64,000 bases of DNA. Source: Piper betle. Lineage: Eukaryota > Streptophyta > Magnoliopsida > Piperales > Piperaceae. The notes below the pieces were generated by a model that did not search any database, was not told where the DNA came from, and was given only the letters and a program-made list of their open reading frames with translations. Below are positions 25,687 to 36,806 of this stretch, one piece after another; the first letter of the stretch is position 1; every line of letters begins with the position of its first letter. A program made the translations under genes and the position numbers. The DNA lies in NCBI GenBank assembly GCA_033002965.1, contig JAURVB010012350.1, forward strand, positions 1-64,000. Reading direction: 5' to 3'.

Positions 25687-28489
25687 TATAACACCCCGTT
25701 TCGGCTCACCTGTGAACCGACCCAGAAATGTCACCGGCGATCGAACCGTTCGCTAATCTACTGGGTTCGGTTAAGCCGTCCAGGATCTGCTCTCGGAGTT
25801 TTAAGATGGAGATGCAAATATTAAATTCATGAATAAGAACGATTGGGTTCTAACGCGGTCCTACATGCATACTAAGATGTACAAGTAAAAAACAAGACAA
25901 AATAATAAATGAGAAACCAAAAGAAAATATATAATATTTTATGAAAATACGATAACGCATAATAATCTACCATGACATTAAATCATTATCTCATTCGTTT
26001 TTACCCGAGCCGAGTCTGAACTCCAAGGCCCCCTGCTCATTCATATTTATCAGTTCGTTTCATAACAAACAATACATTCACGCGAACACATCAAAATTAT
26101 TATTTACATAACAATAACACACCAACATTATACATACGTTACACGCGGCAGGTACATGTGTGTGCGGTTCCGTGCTGCTCCTCCGCAGTCCCGACAGCTT
26201 TCATCGCTCGCATTCCTCACCTACATATATATAGAAAAACCGTCAGTAACGAGTGTTACCGGCCCGGAAAATAACTAATATCAATTTGGCACAGGAGAGC
26301 AAACTCTCCTGTTGAATCAAAACCATATACTTCCTCAAGAACTCTCATCAGGGCACATACGGGAGCTGTCGCCCTCGGTTCGACAGCGTCCCCTATCTTT
26401 CTCATTCTCATACCTTGGTCATTTCTCTATCGCTTCTCGCATCAAATTTCATTCCTTACCGCCCTCTGCACCTTCCATATTACTCCTGGCCTTGAGCACA
26501 AAGGCCGAGCACTCTCAGGCAGTCGCCTTCAGTACCCTTTGAACCACAAGTCTAGACATGCGCTGCATTGCAGTACCCGTAAACCTCCACACTTCTCCGG
26601 GTTTGAGGAACTCAAAGGTGGAGTTGTCCAGATCCTTCGGGAATGAAGTGGGTTCTCCCCAGCTCCAGAGCCCGCTCTTCCGGGCACACGCCCTATCTAA
26701 AGACGTGGCCGCAAGTAACCCTCATTCCATCTCTCACCGAAAACACGAAAACTATATATATATAGGCCTGTGTTGGGATTTATACAATAGGCCCGAAGGC
26801 AACTTAAGCTGGATCTGAAGTTCTAAAACAAACTCGAGGGATCTCATCCTCGAGGGTTATTAATCCGAAAAAAGAACTGTTGGCTAAATGGCCCGAGTTA
26901 AGTGGGATCCGATAAAACGCCACTTAACTCGTCCTGCACATGATAAATCAAATACACAATGGAGTAGCGTAAAAATAGAGAACGAGTCCTAAACGGACCT
27001 GGTAGAAGCTCCAAACGGGTCCACGCGCCTAGGCGGCGAGCTCCTACACCGTACCTACACAATCAGGCTAAAAACTAACGCCCGCATGATGAATCACACA
27101 TCCTATAGCATGCACGCACAATCAACACAATCACACATCAATCAACACACATCAGCCTATATCAATTCTAGCAAGTCTACTTAGGCTAGTTTGCATTAGA
27201 TCATGATCATTACCTAGTTACCCTAATTAGTTTCTTAGTCTCCATTTTTAACACCACTCAATCAAACAAATTTCATATTTTATCCTTAATCAAATCTACA
27301 TTTATACATATTATTATAACACACAATTCACCAATCCTAGCATGCAATTCTAATAATCAATACTTTCAAATAATTAAGTTAAATAAATTATACCTCGCGT
27401 CGTCAAAAATTGGCGACAGCTAGGGTTTCCGTTTCGTGGCTCGAAACTCGAATTCGGCACCTAGCGGCGTCCGAAGTCCGATCAGATTGGACCGGGTACG
27501 TTCGGCGGGTGATCCGGCGAATTTCCCACGAATCCAATTTTCCAGCGGTTCCGGCGGTTTTCCGGCGAGTGTCGGCGGTTTTCCGGCGACAATTCGGGAC
27601 GGGGCAATCAAGGGATCTATCGGCACCAGCTCAACGAGCTTGGTCCGATGTTGGTGTCAAACAAGGTAGCGGCGTTGAAAACGGGCGGTGGCGGCGGTGT
27701 GCTCCGATCGGGGCTCCGGCCGGCCTCGACGGCGGTCGGGAGGATGGGGGAAACGTCGGCAACGGCGAGGGGGTGGTCGTCGGGGTCACAGCGGCGGCAG
27801 AGCGGCCCGGACGGCGGCGAATCGCAGAGGGAGCGTGTCGCGGCTCGTGGGGCGATTCTGGCGTCATGGCAGCGAGGCGGTGGCCGGGATGGGTCGTGGC
27901 GGCACGGCGACTGCACGGCGGGGCGGGGCGGCGTCGATTGGCGGCAGCACGGCGTCGGCGGCGACGGCGGCAGCAACGAGAACGAGGGGCGGCTAGGGTT
28001 TGGGTGAGAATGGTCGGGAGGAAGAAGAAGTAGCGTGCGATGGCATTTTTGTAAATTAAACTTGACTCGACTCCGACTCGAGTCAATAATAATAACTATC
28101 TCCTAATAAATCCTTAAAAAATCCAAAAAAATTGGGAAAAATCCCGTAAAATCAAACAACACAGCAACATCCAAATGATATGCTCTATAACTAATAACCC
28201 ACCTGAATATGATCCAATGAGTCCTAATTCGTCATTCGGCCCTAAAAATATTCTACGATAAAATAAAAATAACAATCAATACTGTATACCTCCATATACT
28301 TGATAACCCATTTTTCATCATCTTTCAGGCGTTATCATCGTACACTTGAGCATACATGACCCTCATCGCTCACAACTCACAACTGGCCTCAGCTCAGCTC
28401 GCGGTCCATGAAGCTGACTCGACTCGAACTAACGGTTGAACCAACTGGTTCACTCCCGTAAAACTCTGACTCGAGTCACGGGTTTTACA
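25687..28489 (-). mobile_element. Family A solo LTR A1, reverse, inside E1
   Basis: A 2803-bp reverse LTR from TATAACACCCCGTTTCGG (expected TG mutated to TA) to GAGTCACGGGTTTTACA, with a perfect TSD CTGCC at 25682-25686 and 28490-28494. It matches 52276-54796 in the opposite orientation almost throughout, including the G/C-rich middle segment (27400-28080). Long frames in that segment on both strands are alanine/arginine/glycine-rich and shared only with the LTR relatives, so they are not annotated as genes. A TATATATATAG motif near 26753 is the likely promoter region. Confidence 0.93.
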
Positions 28490-28494
28490 CTGCC

Positions 28495-28787
28495 ATTGCA
28501 TGGGTGGTTGAGGTACAAATGTAGATTTGCCACTTTTGGGATGTGGTGCAAGCCACAAGCAGAGCTGAATGAATCTTAGCTACTTGACCCCACCGAGACT
28601 ATGATCAGGAGACAACATCACCTTCAACAATATCAATCAGATCAAGGTACACAATAGAGGCATAGGATAGATCCCCAGCCACAAAGAGAATTATGGATGG
28701 ACAAGTTTAGGAGAACAGACACCCAACATGTCAGAATTGTAGACACCATCATGGAGAAATATGCAGAGTGAGTATGGACACATGCTT
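28495..28787 (+). pseudogene. E1 gag C-terminal remnant with first zinc knuckle
   Basis: Continuation of gag after A1. The frame ending at the TRIM array carries a cysteine-histidine cluster (28729-28764) with the spacing Cys-x2-Cys-x4-His-Gly-x2-Cys. A second knuckle starts in the last codons before the array at 28788. Paired knuckles of this kind are typical of gag in Tekay/Del-type gypsy elements. Upstream sequence has frame breaks, so no intact gag remains. The fragment is cut by the TRIM insertion and resumes at 30003. Confidence 0.6.
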
Positions 28788-28850
28788 TGTGAGATCCCTC
28801 AACTTCAAATATAGGCATTTCGGGGACGAAATTTCCTAAGGTGGGTGGAT

Positions 28851-29004
28851 TGTGAGATCCCTCAACTTAGTCCCACATCTAATACCTACTGGGAGAAGAT
28901 CCTGTTTATAAGTGGGAATGGACTAGAGATCTTTAACTTCCGGGGTACCCATTTTAAAGAGATGACTTAGCCCATTACGTTGCACTTTGGGCTGGGTCGT
29001 TACA
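28851..29004 (+). repeat. TRIM LTR, array unit 1
   Basis: 154 bp, TGTGAGATCC to GTCGTTACA, with TATA-like TTTATAAGTGGG near 28897. It appears identical to the LTR at 29538-29691 by eye. Confidence 0.93.
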
Positions 29005-29006
29005 AA

Positions 29007-29019
29007 TGGTATCAGAGCC
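29007..29019 (+). promoter_or_regulatory. TRIM primer-binding site (initiator Met tRNA)
   Basis: TGGTATCAGAGCC lies two bases after the LTR end, a perfect match to the plant initiator-Met-tRNA primer-binding site. Further intact copies are at 29320-29332 and 29694-29706, and at 45303-45315 in the second TRIM. Confidence 0.93.
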
Positions 29020-29161
29020 GACCTGGTTCCGTGTTAGATGGTGGGCTGGATTATGAACGTTGGCTAGGCTGCCGGTCATGGGCCAGAAAGGTCGTGGGCT
29101 GGGGCTAGCAACGGGCCAAGAATAGGCATTTCGGGGACGAAATTCCCTAAGGTGGGTGGAT

Positions 29162-29317
29162 TGTGAGATCCCTCAACTTAGTCCCACATCTAATACCTAC
29201 TGGGAGAAGATCTTGTTTATAAGTGGGAGTGGACTATAGATCTTTAACTTCCGGGGTACCCATTTTAAAGAAATGACTTAGCCCATTACGTTGCACTTTA
29301 GGCCGGGTGTCATTACA
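29162..29317 (+). repeat. TRIM LTR, array unit 2
   Basis: The most diverged LTR of the array. It ends GGCCGGGTGTCATTACA rather than GGGCTGGGTCGTTACA, and is followed by an internal segment with its own differences (GGGATGGACTAGGGACG). Confidence 0.9.
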
Positions 29318-29537
29318 AATGGTATCAGAGCCGACCTGGTTCCGTGTTAGATGGTGGGATGGACTAGGGACGTTGGTTAGGGTGCCGGTCACGGGCCTAA
29401 AAGGTCGTGGGCTGGGGCTAGCAACGGGCCAAATATAGGCATTTCGGGGACGAAATTTCCTAAGGTGGGTGGATTGTGAGATCCCTCAACTTCAAATATA
29501 GGCATTTCGGGGACGAAATTTCCTACGGTGGGTGGAT

Positions 29538-29691
29538 TGTGAGATCCCTCAACTTAGTCCCACATCTAATACCTACTGGGAGAAGATCCTGTTTATAAGT
29601 GGGAATGGACTAGAGATCTTTAACTTCCGGGGTACCCATTTTAAAGAGATGACTTAGCCCATTACGTTGCACTTTGGGCTGGGTCGTTACA
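29538..29691 (+). repeat. TRIM LTR, array unit 3
   Basis: 154-bp copy matching 28851-29004. The internal segment that follows also matches the first internal segment, which points to duplication of a block rather than independent insertion. Confidence 0.92.
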
Positions 29692-29848
29692 AATGGTATC
29701 AGAGCCGACCTGGTTCCGTGTTAGATGGTGGGCTGGATTATGAACGTTGGCTAGGCTGCCGGTCATGGGCCAGAAAGGTCGTGGGCTGGGGCTAGCAACG
29801 GGCCAAGAATAGGCATTTCGGGGACGAAATTCCCTAAGGTGGGTGGAT

Positions 29849-30002
29849 TGTGAGATCCCTCAACTTAGTCCCACATCTAATACCTACTGGGAGAAGATCT
29901 TGTTTATAAGTGGGAATGGACTATAGATATTTAACTTCCGGGGTACCCATTTTAAAGAAATGACTTAGCCCATTACGTTGCACTTTGGGCTGGGTCGTTA
30001 CA
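29849..30002 (+). repeat. TRIM LTR, last array unit
   Basis: 154-bp terminal LTR directly followed by the TSD TGCTT. It differs from unit 1 at a few bases (ACTATAGATATTTAAC versus ACTAGAGATCTTTAAC). Confidence 0.92.
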
Positions 30003-30090
30003 TGCTTCACATGTGGTCAACCAGGACATCGAAAGTGAAGCCTACTTAATATAAAATTTCCAGGATGAAATTTTTATAAGGAGGGAAGAT
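30003..30090 (+). pseudogene. E1 gag zinc-knuckle end and polypurine tract
   Basis: After the TRIM array the second CCHC box continues in frame (histidine codon at 30026-30028) and meets a TGA stop at 30035-30037. Then comes AATTTCCAGGATGAAATTTT and AAGGAGGGAAGA (30078-30089), the polypurine tract directly before the 3' LTR. All of pol that should lie between gag and this tract is missing. The junction after the stop is where the internal deletion ended. Confidence 0.7.
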
Positions 30091-32613
30091 TGTAAAATCC
30101 ATGATTCGAGTTAGGGTGTTTAGTCTGAACTAGTCGGTTCGACCATTATTTTCAGTCAGGTCAATTTCAGAACACACATACCGAGCAGAGGCCGGTCTTG
30201 TATTATGAATTATGAGAGTCATGTGTCAAAGTATATAATGATAACACTAGTAAGACAACAATAGAATGAGTTATCAGAATATATGAGAGTATGCCAGATT
30301 TTTCTTTATTTATTTTAATTAAATTGTAGAATTATTTTTAGGCCTAATAACATATTAGGACGCCTTACGGGCAGTATAGGTGGGTTATTAGTTATAGAGA
30401 ATGTCATTGATGTGTATTATATTTTATGGGATTTTTTTATAGAGGTAGTATTATTTTTTACTCGAGTGAGAGTCAAGTCAAGTTTTATTTACGAGACAAT
30501 CATTTGTTTTTCTCACCTAACCATTCGTTTTTCTCACATGACCATTCATTTTTCTCACCTTGACATCTATATATTCCACACTTCTGACACTGTCACCATC
30601 CATCGTTCTCACCCAACTTCTTCCTTCTTCTTTTTCTCCCTTCCCTTTTCCCCACAATCCTCACTCAAGCCACCCACAACCTTGTTGTCGTGGTTGTGTA
30701 ACTGACGATTAGGTATAGAATTTTATCCGATTCAATTATTTAAAATAAATAATTATTACCACAACATGCTAGGATTGATTAACTGTTGTGATAAATGTCT
30801 GATTATGAATGAAGTAATGATTTGCATGATTTGATTGATAGTTAGTGATCTAATTAAGTAAAATAAATTAGAGCATGCTAATTGACTGCAATGTAACGTA
30901 GAAAAATATAAAAAAATTGAGATGAATAGGATGAGATATTTTTACAATGATGATTGTTTGACTATTTTTAGATCATGATTGAATTGTATGTGTGACGTTC
31001 ATGATGAGTTTGATGCATCATTCAGTTAGTGGGCGTTAGCTTCTATGTGTGATGTGTAGGTACAGAGTAGGAGCTCACCGCCTAGATGTGTGGACATGAT
31101 TGGAGCTTCTACTAGGTATGTTAGGACTCGCTTCTAGTTTTATCTCTATACTCTATCGTGTGTTGTTTTTACATGTAAGCGAACGTGTCGAGTGGAGGAT
31201 ATATTGTATCCCACTCTATGCGGGCCATTTAGTCACACGTTATTTCCGGATTAATAACCCACGAGGATGAGATCCCTCGAGTATGTTTTCAAAAACAAGA
31301 TCCATCACAAGTTGCATTCGGGCCATTATATAAATCCATTCCCAGACCAATATAAAAGTTTTATTGAATTTTTAGTGAAACGAGAGATGGGAAATTCGAC
31401 AACCATGCTACACTAGTGGGCATGTACTACGCGAGTGGGCATGTGCTTGTCAAGTGGCCTTTGGAACTGGTGACATCCACTCCATTCCTAAGGGATCCTG
31501 ATAACTCCACTTTTGAGTTCTTCAGACCCAGAGGAGTGTGGAGGTTTACGGGTATTGCTGTATAGCCCATGTCCGAAATTGTGATTCCAAGGGTACTAAA
31601 GGCAATTGCCTCAGAGTACTTGGTCTTTGTGCTCAAAGCTAGGAGAATTATGGAGGTAAGGAGAGGGCTTAGGATATACTAGTAGTCCTGAGGGACCAGC
31701 AAATGAAATGAGAAAATCACTAGTAGTAGAACAGTCAGTTCAAGATGCTACCAGGTCTACAGTTCAGTGGCTCCTCAATAGGTGCCCTTCAGAGAGTTCA
31801 CGAGAAGTATATGAATGTTTTCTTTCATATGAGAGTTTTTCTCATAGCCAGTTTGATATTAATTATATTTTTTCACCAGTAGCACTCGTTACTTATGTGT
31901 TTTTATAATATATGTAGGTGAAGATAATGAGGAGAATGAGCCAGCCTACACGGAGGAGCAATGACGTCTCTTGTAGACATACATGTCAGATGATAAAATG
32001 TTAATGTTTTATTGATGTTGTCATTATATTGAGAATGATATGATGTAATGCAAGGTATGATAATATAATATGATAGTTGATTCAGTAGCAAAATTTCTAA
32101 TTGTAACATTTGAATCCCTATGTTTTAGTAAATATGTTTAGATGTTAAATATCTACAACAAAGCTAAGAATTAGAATGCACAGATGGGTCCAGACCCAAT
32201 CTAGTTAGGTAAGATGAAGATAAATAAGCAATTGAGTCGAGACTCAATACAGAAATAAATTATATAGTTGAATGAGTTTATTTTGTGAATGTTTTATTAA
32301 TTATTTATATACACATACATGTTGATTTGACATGGTAGTGTGCTTTTAAGGGAAACTCAGTTCATCTTATTTCATTAATTTTTATTGATTTTTCATCGTA
32401 GTTATTTTGGAATGCAAATTGGTTGTCATGTCATCTATATAGTAGCATGTTAGGTTTATTTTTATGCATTCATCCATGCATAGCGATAGAAATCTTTCAT
32501 CTCAAGACAAAAAGAGTAGACCCGTGGGAGTTGGGTTTGGGTTAACCAACCTAACTGGGACCAGTGACATTCTGGTTCAGTTCCTAAGCGTGAACCGGAT
32601 TTGTGGTGTTACA
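30091..32613 (+). repeat. E1 3' LTR
   Basis: 2523 bp from TGTAAAATCCATGATTCGAG to GTGGTGTTACA. It carries one copy of the block tandemly duplicated in the 5' LTR and retains about 48 bp (30737-30785) missing there. In one 78-bp block (22877 versus 30475) eight differences are visible by eye, so the two LTRs have diverged noticeably since insertion. Confidence 0.9.
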
Positions 32614-34252
32614 CTGCCCATCCATTTCATTTCCGCACAGCCAACCTAGCCCATTTTCCAGTTAATTAAGATCTCAGCCCATTTGGTTCGGTCTGGTTAA
32701 GCTCGATTTGGTCTAATTCAGCTCATTTTTGAATCGTTTTTGTCCGTTCTTGCATCGTTTTCGGTAATTTGAGAATTTCTATGTTAGTTGTGATGCATAT
32801 TTACATGATTTAGCATGATTGGATGTTATTATTATTTTTCTTTACATATTGTTTTATTTATTTATTTATTCATTATTATTTCCTTAGTTTTATTTTTATG
32901 TTTATCATATATGATGAATGTTTACATGATTTTTTGTTATTATTAATATTATATTTACTTATGAATATTAGTCTTATTGTGTTCACTAAATTGTATATAT
33001 ATATTTACTTATTTATTTGTTCATTATGTGTATGTTATTATTTATTTGTATTTAATTATGTACTCTTGCATTGTATGACTTTGATATTATTAATATTCAT
33101 GATTAATGAGTATTAAATATGTGTTTGTCTATTTATTATTATTATGTCTTGATTTTTGTGCCACATATTTAGTTATAGGTTTGTTAGCATTATTTTCTTT
33201 ATTAGGATGTATTGTTGATATGAGTATATACCATGAGCATGTATCATATAAAGATGTTAATATTTTACTTAGTAGTGGGTTCCGATGTAGGCTTCCGAGT
33301 CTGAGCTCGCCATAGATATACAAATACACTTGGAGCTTAGACTACAGGTCCGTAGGACTCTCCCTCTATGTTTGACTCCTTGCATATTGAGTTTAACTGT
33401 GTTTTAGACGTTGGATAGCATCGGCAGCATTTTATCGGATCCATCCAATGTTAGGCCATTTAGTTATTTTTTCTACACATATTTAATAAGACTACGAGGA
33501 TGAGATCCGTTGTTGATTTTTGAACTGAAGCTTCAGAAATATATGATATAAGCTTCTTTCCTAAACCTATTATATAAGTTCACACATTTTTATGGATTTT
33601 GCGAATAAGAGAGTGAACGGTATGGAGATATATATGGACCACACTAATACTCCTTCAAACCTTGAGGTAGTGCGGTGTATGAGGGTACTACGTAACGCAA
33701 CACATTTTCGAAACTTGTGGCACTAACTTAACTATTGCTTTTGCCACTCGAGTACTATGGCGGGTGAAATATGGAAGATGTGAGGGCATAAGCGTTGTAT
33801 ATATGAATGTGAACATTTGCCGTGCATGCTAGCAGAAGTATGTTTGCTTACTGCCCAGTGTGAGGCAATCTTGAAGTTTCATAAGTTTTCGTTGGTAATG
33901 AAATACCCATTTGCCAGATTGTGTTAGTTATTTTTGAATCAGTAACACTCGTAGGTCTTGCAAATATTATAATATATGTAGGCCTTACAAATTTTGAGTT
34001 GACTTTGGTGGAAGGATAGATAAATACTACATGCACTTAAGCTCAACGCATTTATTTTTTTTCTTACTTTTACTTATATTTGATGTGCTTTAATATATAT
34101 TTCACAATGTCTTCTATTCTCATGATACCAAGAAGGTTTTTTCAATCTATTATATCGATCGAGTCTGATCGACCAATAACTTTAAACATGACTTGACTCA
34201 ATCGTAGCATTTCTGATACGGTTCTTAGGCAAACCGAATTTAGGGTGTTACA
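32614..34252 (+). repeat. Family C LTR C5, right arm
   Basis: C5 resumes at the second CTGCC and runs through the end of the C-rich segment, a T-rich tract (32820-33170) and the conserved 3' blocks to GAATTTAGGGTGTTACA at 34252. Confidence 0.78.
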
Positions 34253-34450
34253 TAGTTGAGCTCAGTGCAGTTACTTTCTTTCTTACTTTTATTTATATTT
34301 GATATGTTTTGATGTATGTTTAACAATGTTTTTCATTCTCATGACATCAAACTGGTTGTTTTGATCTATTTTATTGATCGAGTCTTACCGACTATTAATT
34401 TTAAACATAACTCGACTTGATTGTAATATTTCTAATTCAGTTTTCGGTGA
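34253..34450 (+). repeat. Family C LTR C4, right arm
   Basis: A second, separate family C LTR 3' end directly after that of C5 (GAGCTCAGTGCAGTTACTTT to GGTGAATTAAAATCG). It continues the C4 arm left at 21545. The terminal bases (expected GGTGTTACA) are missing, so no TSD can be read. Confidence 0.7.
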
Positions 34451-34963
34451 ATTAAAATCGCGTATATATGGATGGAAAGCTCAAATCGAGACCGTCCAAA
34501 ATCAAATCTGACTTAAGTTCTAAAAGCAATTCTCTATGCAGAAATCGAGGCAAAAATGCTAAATGGGCATCTAAAATTCTACGACTCAATCAAAATAGGC
34601 CCAGAGGGCAATTTGGTAATCAAAATCCCTATGACGCATGCAAATAAGATAGCTTGAAAATTTTAAATAGATATTAAACGCTAAAATGGCCTCAATATAG
34701 GCCTAAACCATGGTTAACCTATACAAAGAATCTATATACTTCATGTGTATACTGATAATTCATATTCTATTTTAACCTAACTAAAATTATCATTTGCATG
34801 TTAGGAATGGTCAGCCACCATAACATATTCATATGGTCATTTGGGCCCATACTAATAGTATGAAAAATAATGTGGCTCAAGCTCGATCAAACCGATTCGA
34901 GAGTGGCCCAAATCGGATAAAACTACAAGCAGGTAAAACCCTAACCCGAAGCTAAGTTTTACA
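34451..34963 (-). repeat. Reverse LTR C6, right arm
   Basis: Continues the reverse LTR left at 15958: GGATGGAAAGCTCAAATCGA, CATATGGTCATTTGGGCCCA, GGCTCAAGCTCGATCAAACC, and the end GCTAAGTTTTACA at 34963. This closes the nest. Confidence 0.72.
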
Positions 34964-35534
34964 AATTCGAATGCATTGCTTGCAGCCTTGAACCATAAGG
35001 ATATTTTCAGGTTGGATACCCTTTTGTTTATCTGAACCCGTTAGCAATACTAGGAAGCAACTCTTGAACAATCAATCCAAGAGAAAATCAATTAAATCAT
35101 CCAAAACAGTAAATAAAAAATATGTATATTACATACTCAATAGAAGAGAAAGAAAGAAAAACAATAAAAATTATAAATGTCAAAAATAATAGTTAGGGAA
35201 CACAGCAAATTAAATGTGGCGGCATCTTGGCAACCAGGCAAAGTCGCAGGCAGCATACAAACGTCGCCGGCTTCAAGGCAATGGTGCCAGCCTTCCGGCT
35301 GCAAGGCAATGGTGCAAGCCTTCCACCTGCAAGGTAAAGTCGCCGGAAAGTTGCTGGAGATAGGCAAAGTCTCCGGAGGCTTTGGACCGAGTTTCCTGCA
35401 GCCCGATACAAAAGTCTCTGCCAGACTGGCTTGGGGCCGGTTTAGGGATACCGGCTCGTCCAGACCATACTCAAAACAATGATAGATTCTATCTGGGCAA
35501 TAGAAAATCCGGTTCCATATCCAAATCCCAGGCG
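34964..35534. other. Spacer before the Abraxas-like gene
   Basis: An A/T-rich stretch to about 35200 with no recognised feature, then 35215-35400 with short irregular direct repeats based on AGGCAATGGTGC, CTGCAAGG and GCCTTCC. It may hold the gene's promoter and 5' untranslated region, but no clear TATA element or initiation site can be assigned. Confidence 0.4.
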
Positions 35535-36394
35535 ATGGTGATGGCCATTGCGACGGCGGCCATGACGGAAGAGCCCCCTGCTCTGTCCAAGCTCACCATC
35601 TCCGGTTTTACCCTAGCTGCCATCCTCAACCGCGCCGCCTCCTCCCCTGCCGACATCGATGGCCTCCTCTTCGGGGCTGCCCACCCCACCCCCTCCCCCT
35701 CTCTGACTCCGACGCCGACCCCCTCCCTCCCCGCTCTTCGCCGCCGCGGTCTCCTCCCACCTCACCTTCCACTCTCTCCTCTCCTTCTACGACCCCCTCG
35801 GCAACCTCCACCTCCCCATCCCCTCCTCCTTCCAACCACACCTCGGCTGGTTCGTCTCCCGCCGCCGCTGCCCTCTCCGCCCCTCTGCCCGCGATGTCGC
35901 CGTCTCCGCCGCTCTCTCCCTCACCCTTCCCCCGGGCTCCCCCCTAGTCTTCCTCCTCGTCTCCCCTTCCCCGGCCTCCTCCTCCGTCCACACCCCACGA
36001 GTACCGTGCTTTCCAGTTAGTCACCGCCGGCGGATCCCGCCGCATGCCCCGATTGGAGACGAAATCGTTGCAGGTGGTCAACATTGGTCCTGGGTTCCGG
36101 CCCAATTACGGCGATTTCGTACCCCGTACGCCTTTCCCGCTGCTGTCCCTCTGGGATGGGGAGGAGCAGGGTACGCCTCGGACGAGCTTGGAGAGGTTGA
36201 AAAGGGCGTCCAAGGAGCAGGAGGAGTTGAATGTTTGTGCGCAGGGGTACGACGTGCAGCGTTTGGGGAAGATGGTGGGTGCTTATGCGCCCCATTGCGT
36301 CTCCGAAATGGAGGATTTGTACCGGTCTATGCAGGCCAAACTCGAGACCATGGCCTCCGCCGCGGTGAATAGTTCGTCCCGAGTTCGATTAGAG
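35535..36394 (+). pseudogene. ABRAXAS: Abraxas-like (FAM175) gene, exon 1, with two frameshifts
   Basis: It encodes an Abraxas-type MPN-minus protein; in eukaryotes these scaffold BRCC36-type K63 deubiquitinase complexes for DNA repair. Features in order: ATG at 35535 (or 35562), LTISGFTLAAILNR, DIDGLLFG, then in the next frame FHSLLSFYDPLGNLHLP, LGWFVSRRRCPLRPSARD and LVFLLVSP, then in the third frame HEYRAFQL, LQVVNIGPGFRPNYGDF and a helical stretch ending SSSRVRLE. The two +1 shifts lie near 35703-35740 and 35992-35996, both in C runs. Removing one base at each gives 858 nt, a multiple of three, ending at a GTGAAG donor. The exon is very G/C-rich. The breaks are either real decay or homopolymer errors. 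Confidence 0.72.
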
Positions 36395-36806
36395 GTGAAG
36401 ATTTTTCCTTGCTGATCTCATGTTGGATGGTTCTGGTTGCCTTTTGTTTTTAGGTAATAGTTTTAAGTGGAAAATGGTCACCTTTAACACCCTTCTAAAC
36501 GAAAAAAATAAAAATAAATACAGCCCTTCTAAATATGGAAAAAAAGGGTATCATCATCTTGGCTATATTTTTCATATTCTAATTGATTATATGATCCTCC
36601 TAGATGTCAGAATTGGGTATTAGTTGCAAAATCACTTGAACTTTGATTAGCTTAGGGCTATTGCTATTGTAATAATTTGAACATATAAATGCATTGCTGT
36701 AAATAATGATTTCGTGTGAGCAGATATTTAAAAAAGGATGATGTATTCTGTTCATATTTATAGTAACTGGCTACAGGAATTTTCATTTTTTTTGTTCACT
36801 TGATAG

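Larger units (their letters stand above)
28788..30002 (+). mobile_element. TRIM array: tandem miniature LTR retrotransposon
   Basis: Head-to-tail array of a miniature element: LTRs of 154 bp (TGTGAGATCCCTCAACTTAG ... GGGTCGTTACA) alternating with ~157-bp internal segments that hold only a primer-binding site and a polypurine tract. Order: truncated LTR stub 28788-28805; LTR 28851-29004; internal; LTR 29162-29317; internal; stub 29475-29492; LTR 29538-29691; internal; LTR 29849-30002. The stub-to-stub distance of 687 bp repeats. A perfect TSD TGCTT (28783-28787, 30003-30007) brackets the whole array. The LTR has TTTATAAGTGGG as a TATA-like motif. No coding capacity, as expected for TRIMs. Confidence 0.95.
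22495..32613 (+). mobile_element. E1: gypsy-type element with two LTRs, internally deleted
   Basis: A forward element bounded by LTRs 22495-25105 and 30091-32613, flanked by a perfect TSD CTGCC (22490-22494 and 32614-32618). Removing the two later insertions leaves only about 960 bp of internal DNA: a degenerate primer-binding site, a leader, pieces of gag including two zinc-knuckle motifs, and a polypurine tract. Protease, reverse transcriptase, RNase H and integrase are all absent, so it is a deletion derivative that would have needed a partner in trans. The paired knuckles, the 3' end motif and the long LTR resemble the Tekay/Del branch of chromoviruses; that assignment is inference. Confidence 0.9.

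Noticed and set aside
27410..28086. Long open frames on both strands in the G/C-rich part of LTR A1 (also 49399-50096 and 52680-53430)
   Set aside because: Low-complexity Ala/Arg/Gly/Pro translations overlapping on both strands, present only in LTR relatives; G/C-rich sequence has few stops by chance.
29007..29019. tRNA gene suggested by TGGTATCAGAGCC
   Set aside because: Only the 13-base tRNA 3'-end complement is present; it is a primer-binding site.
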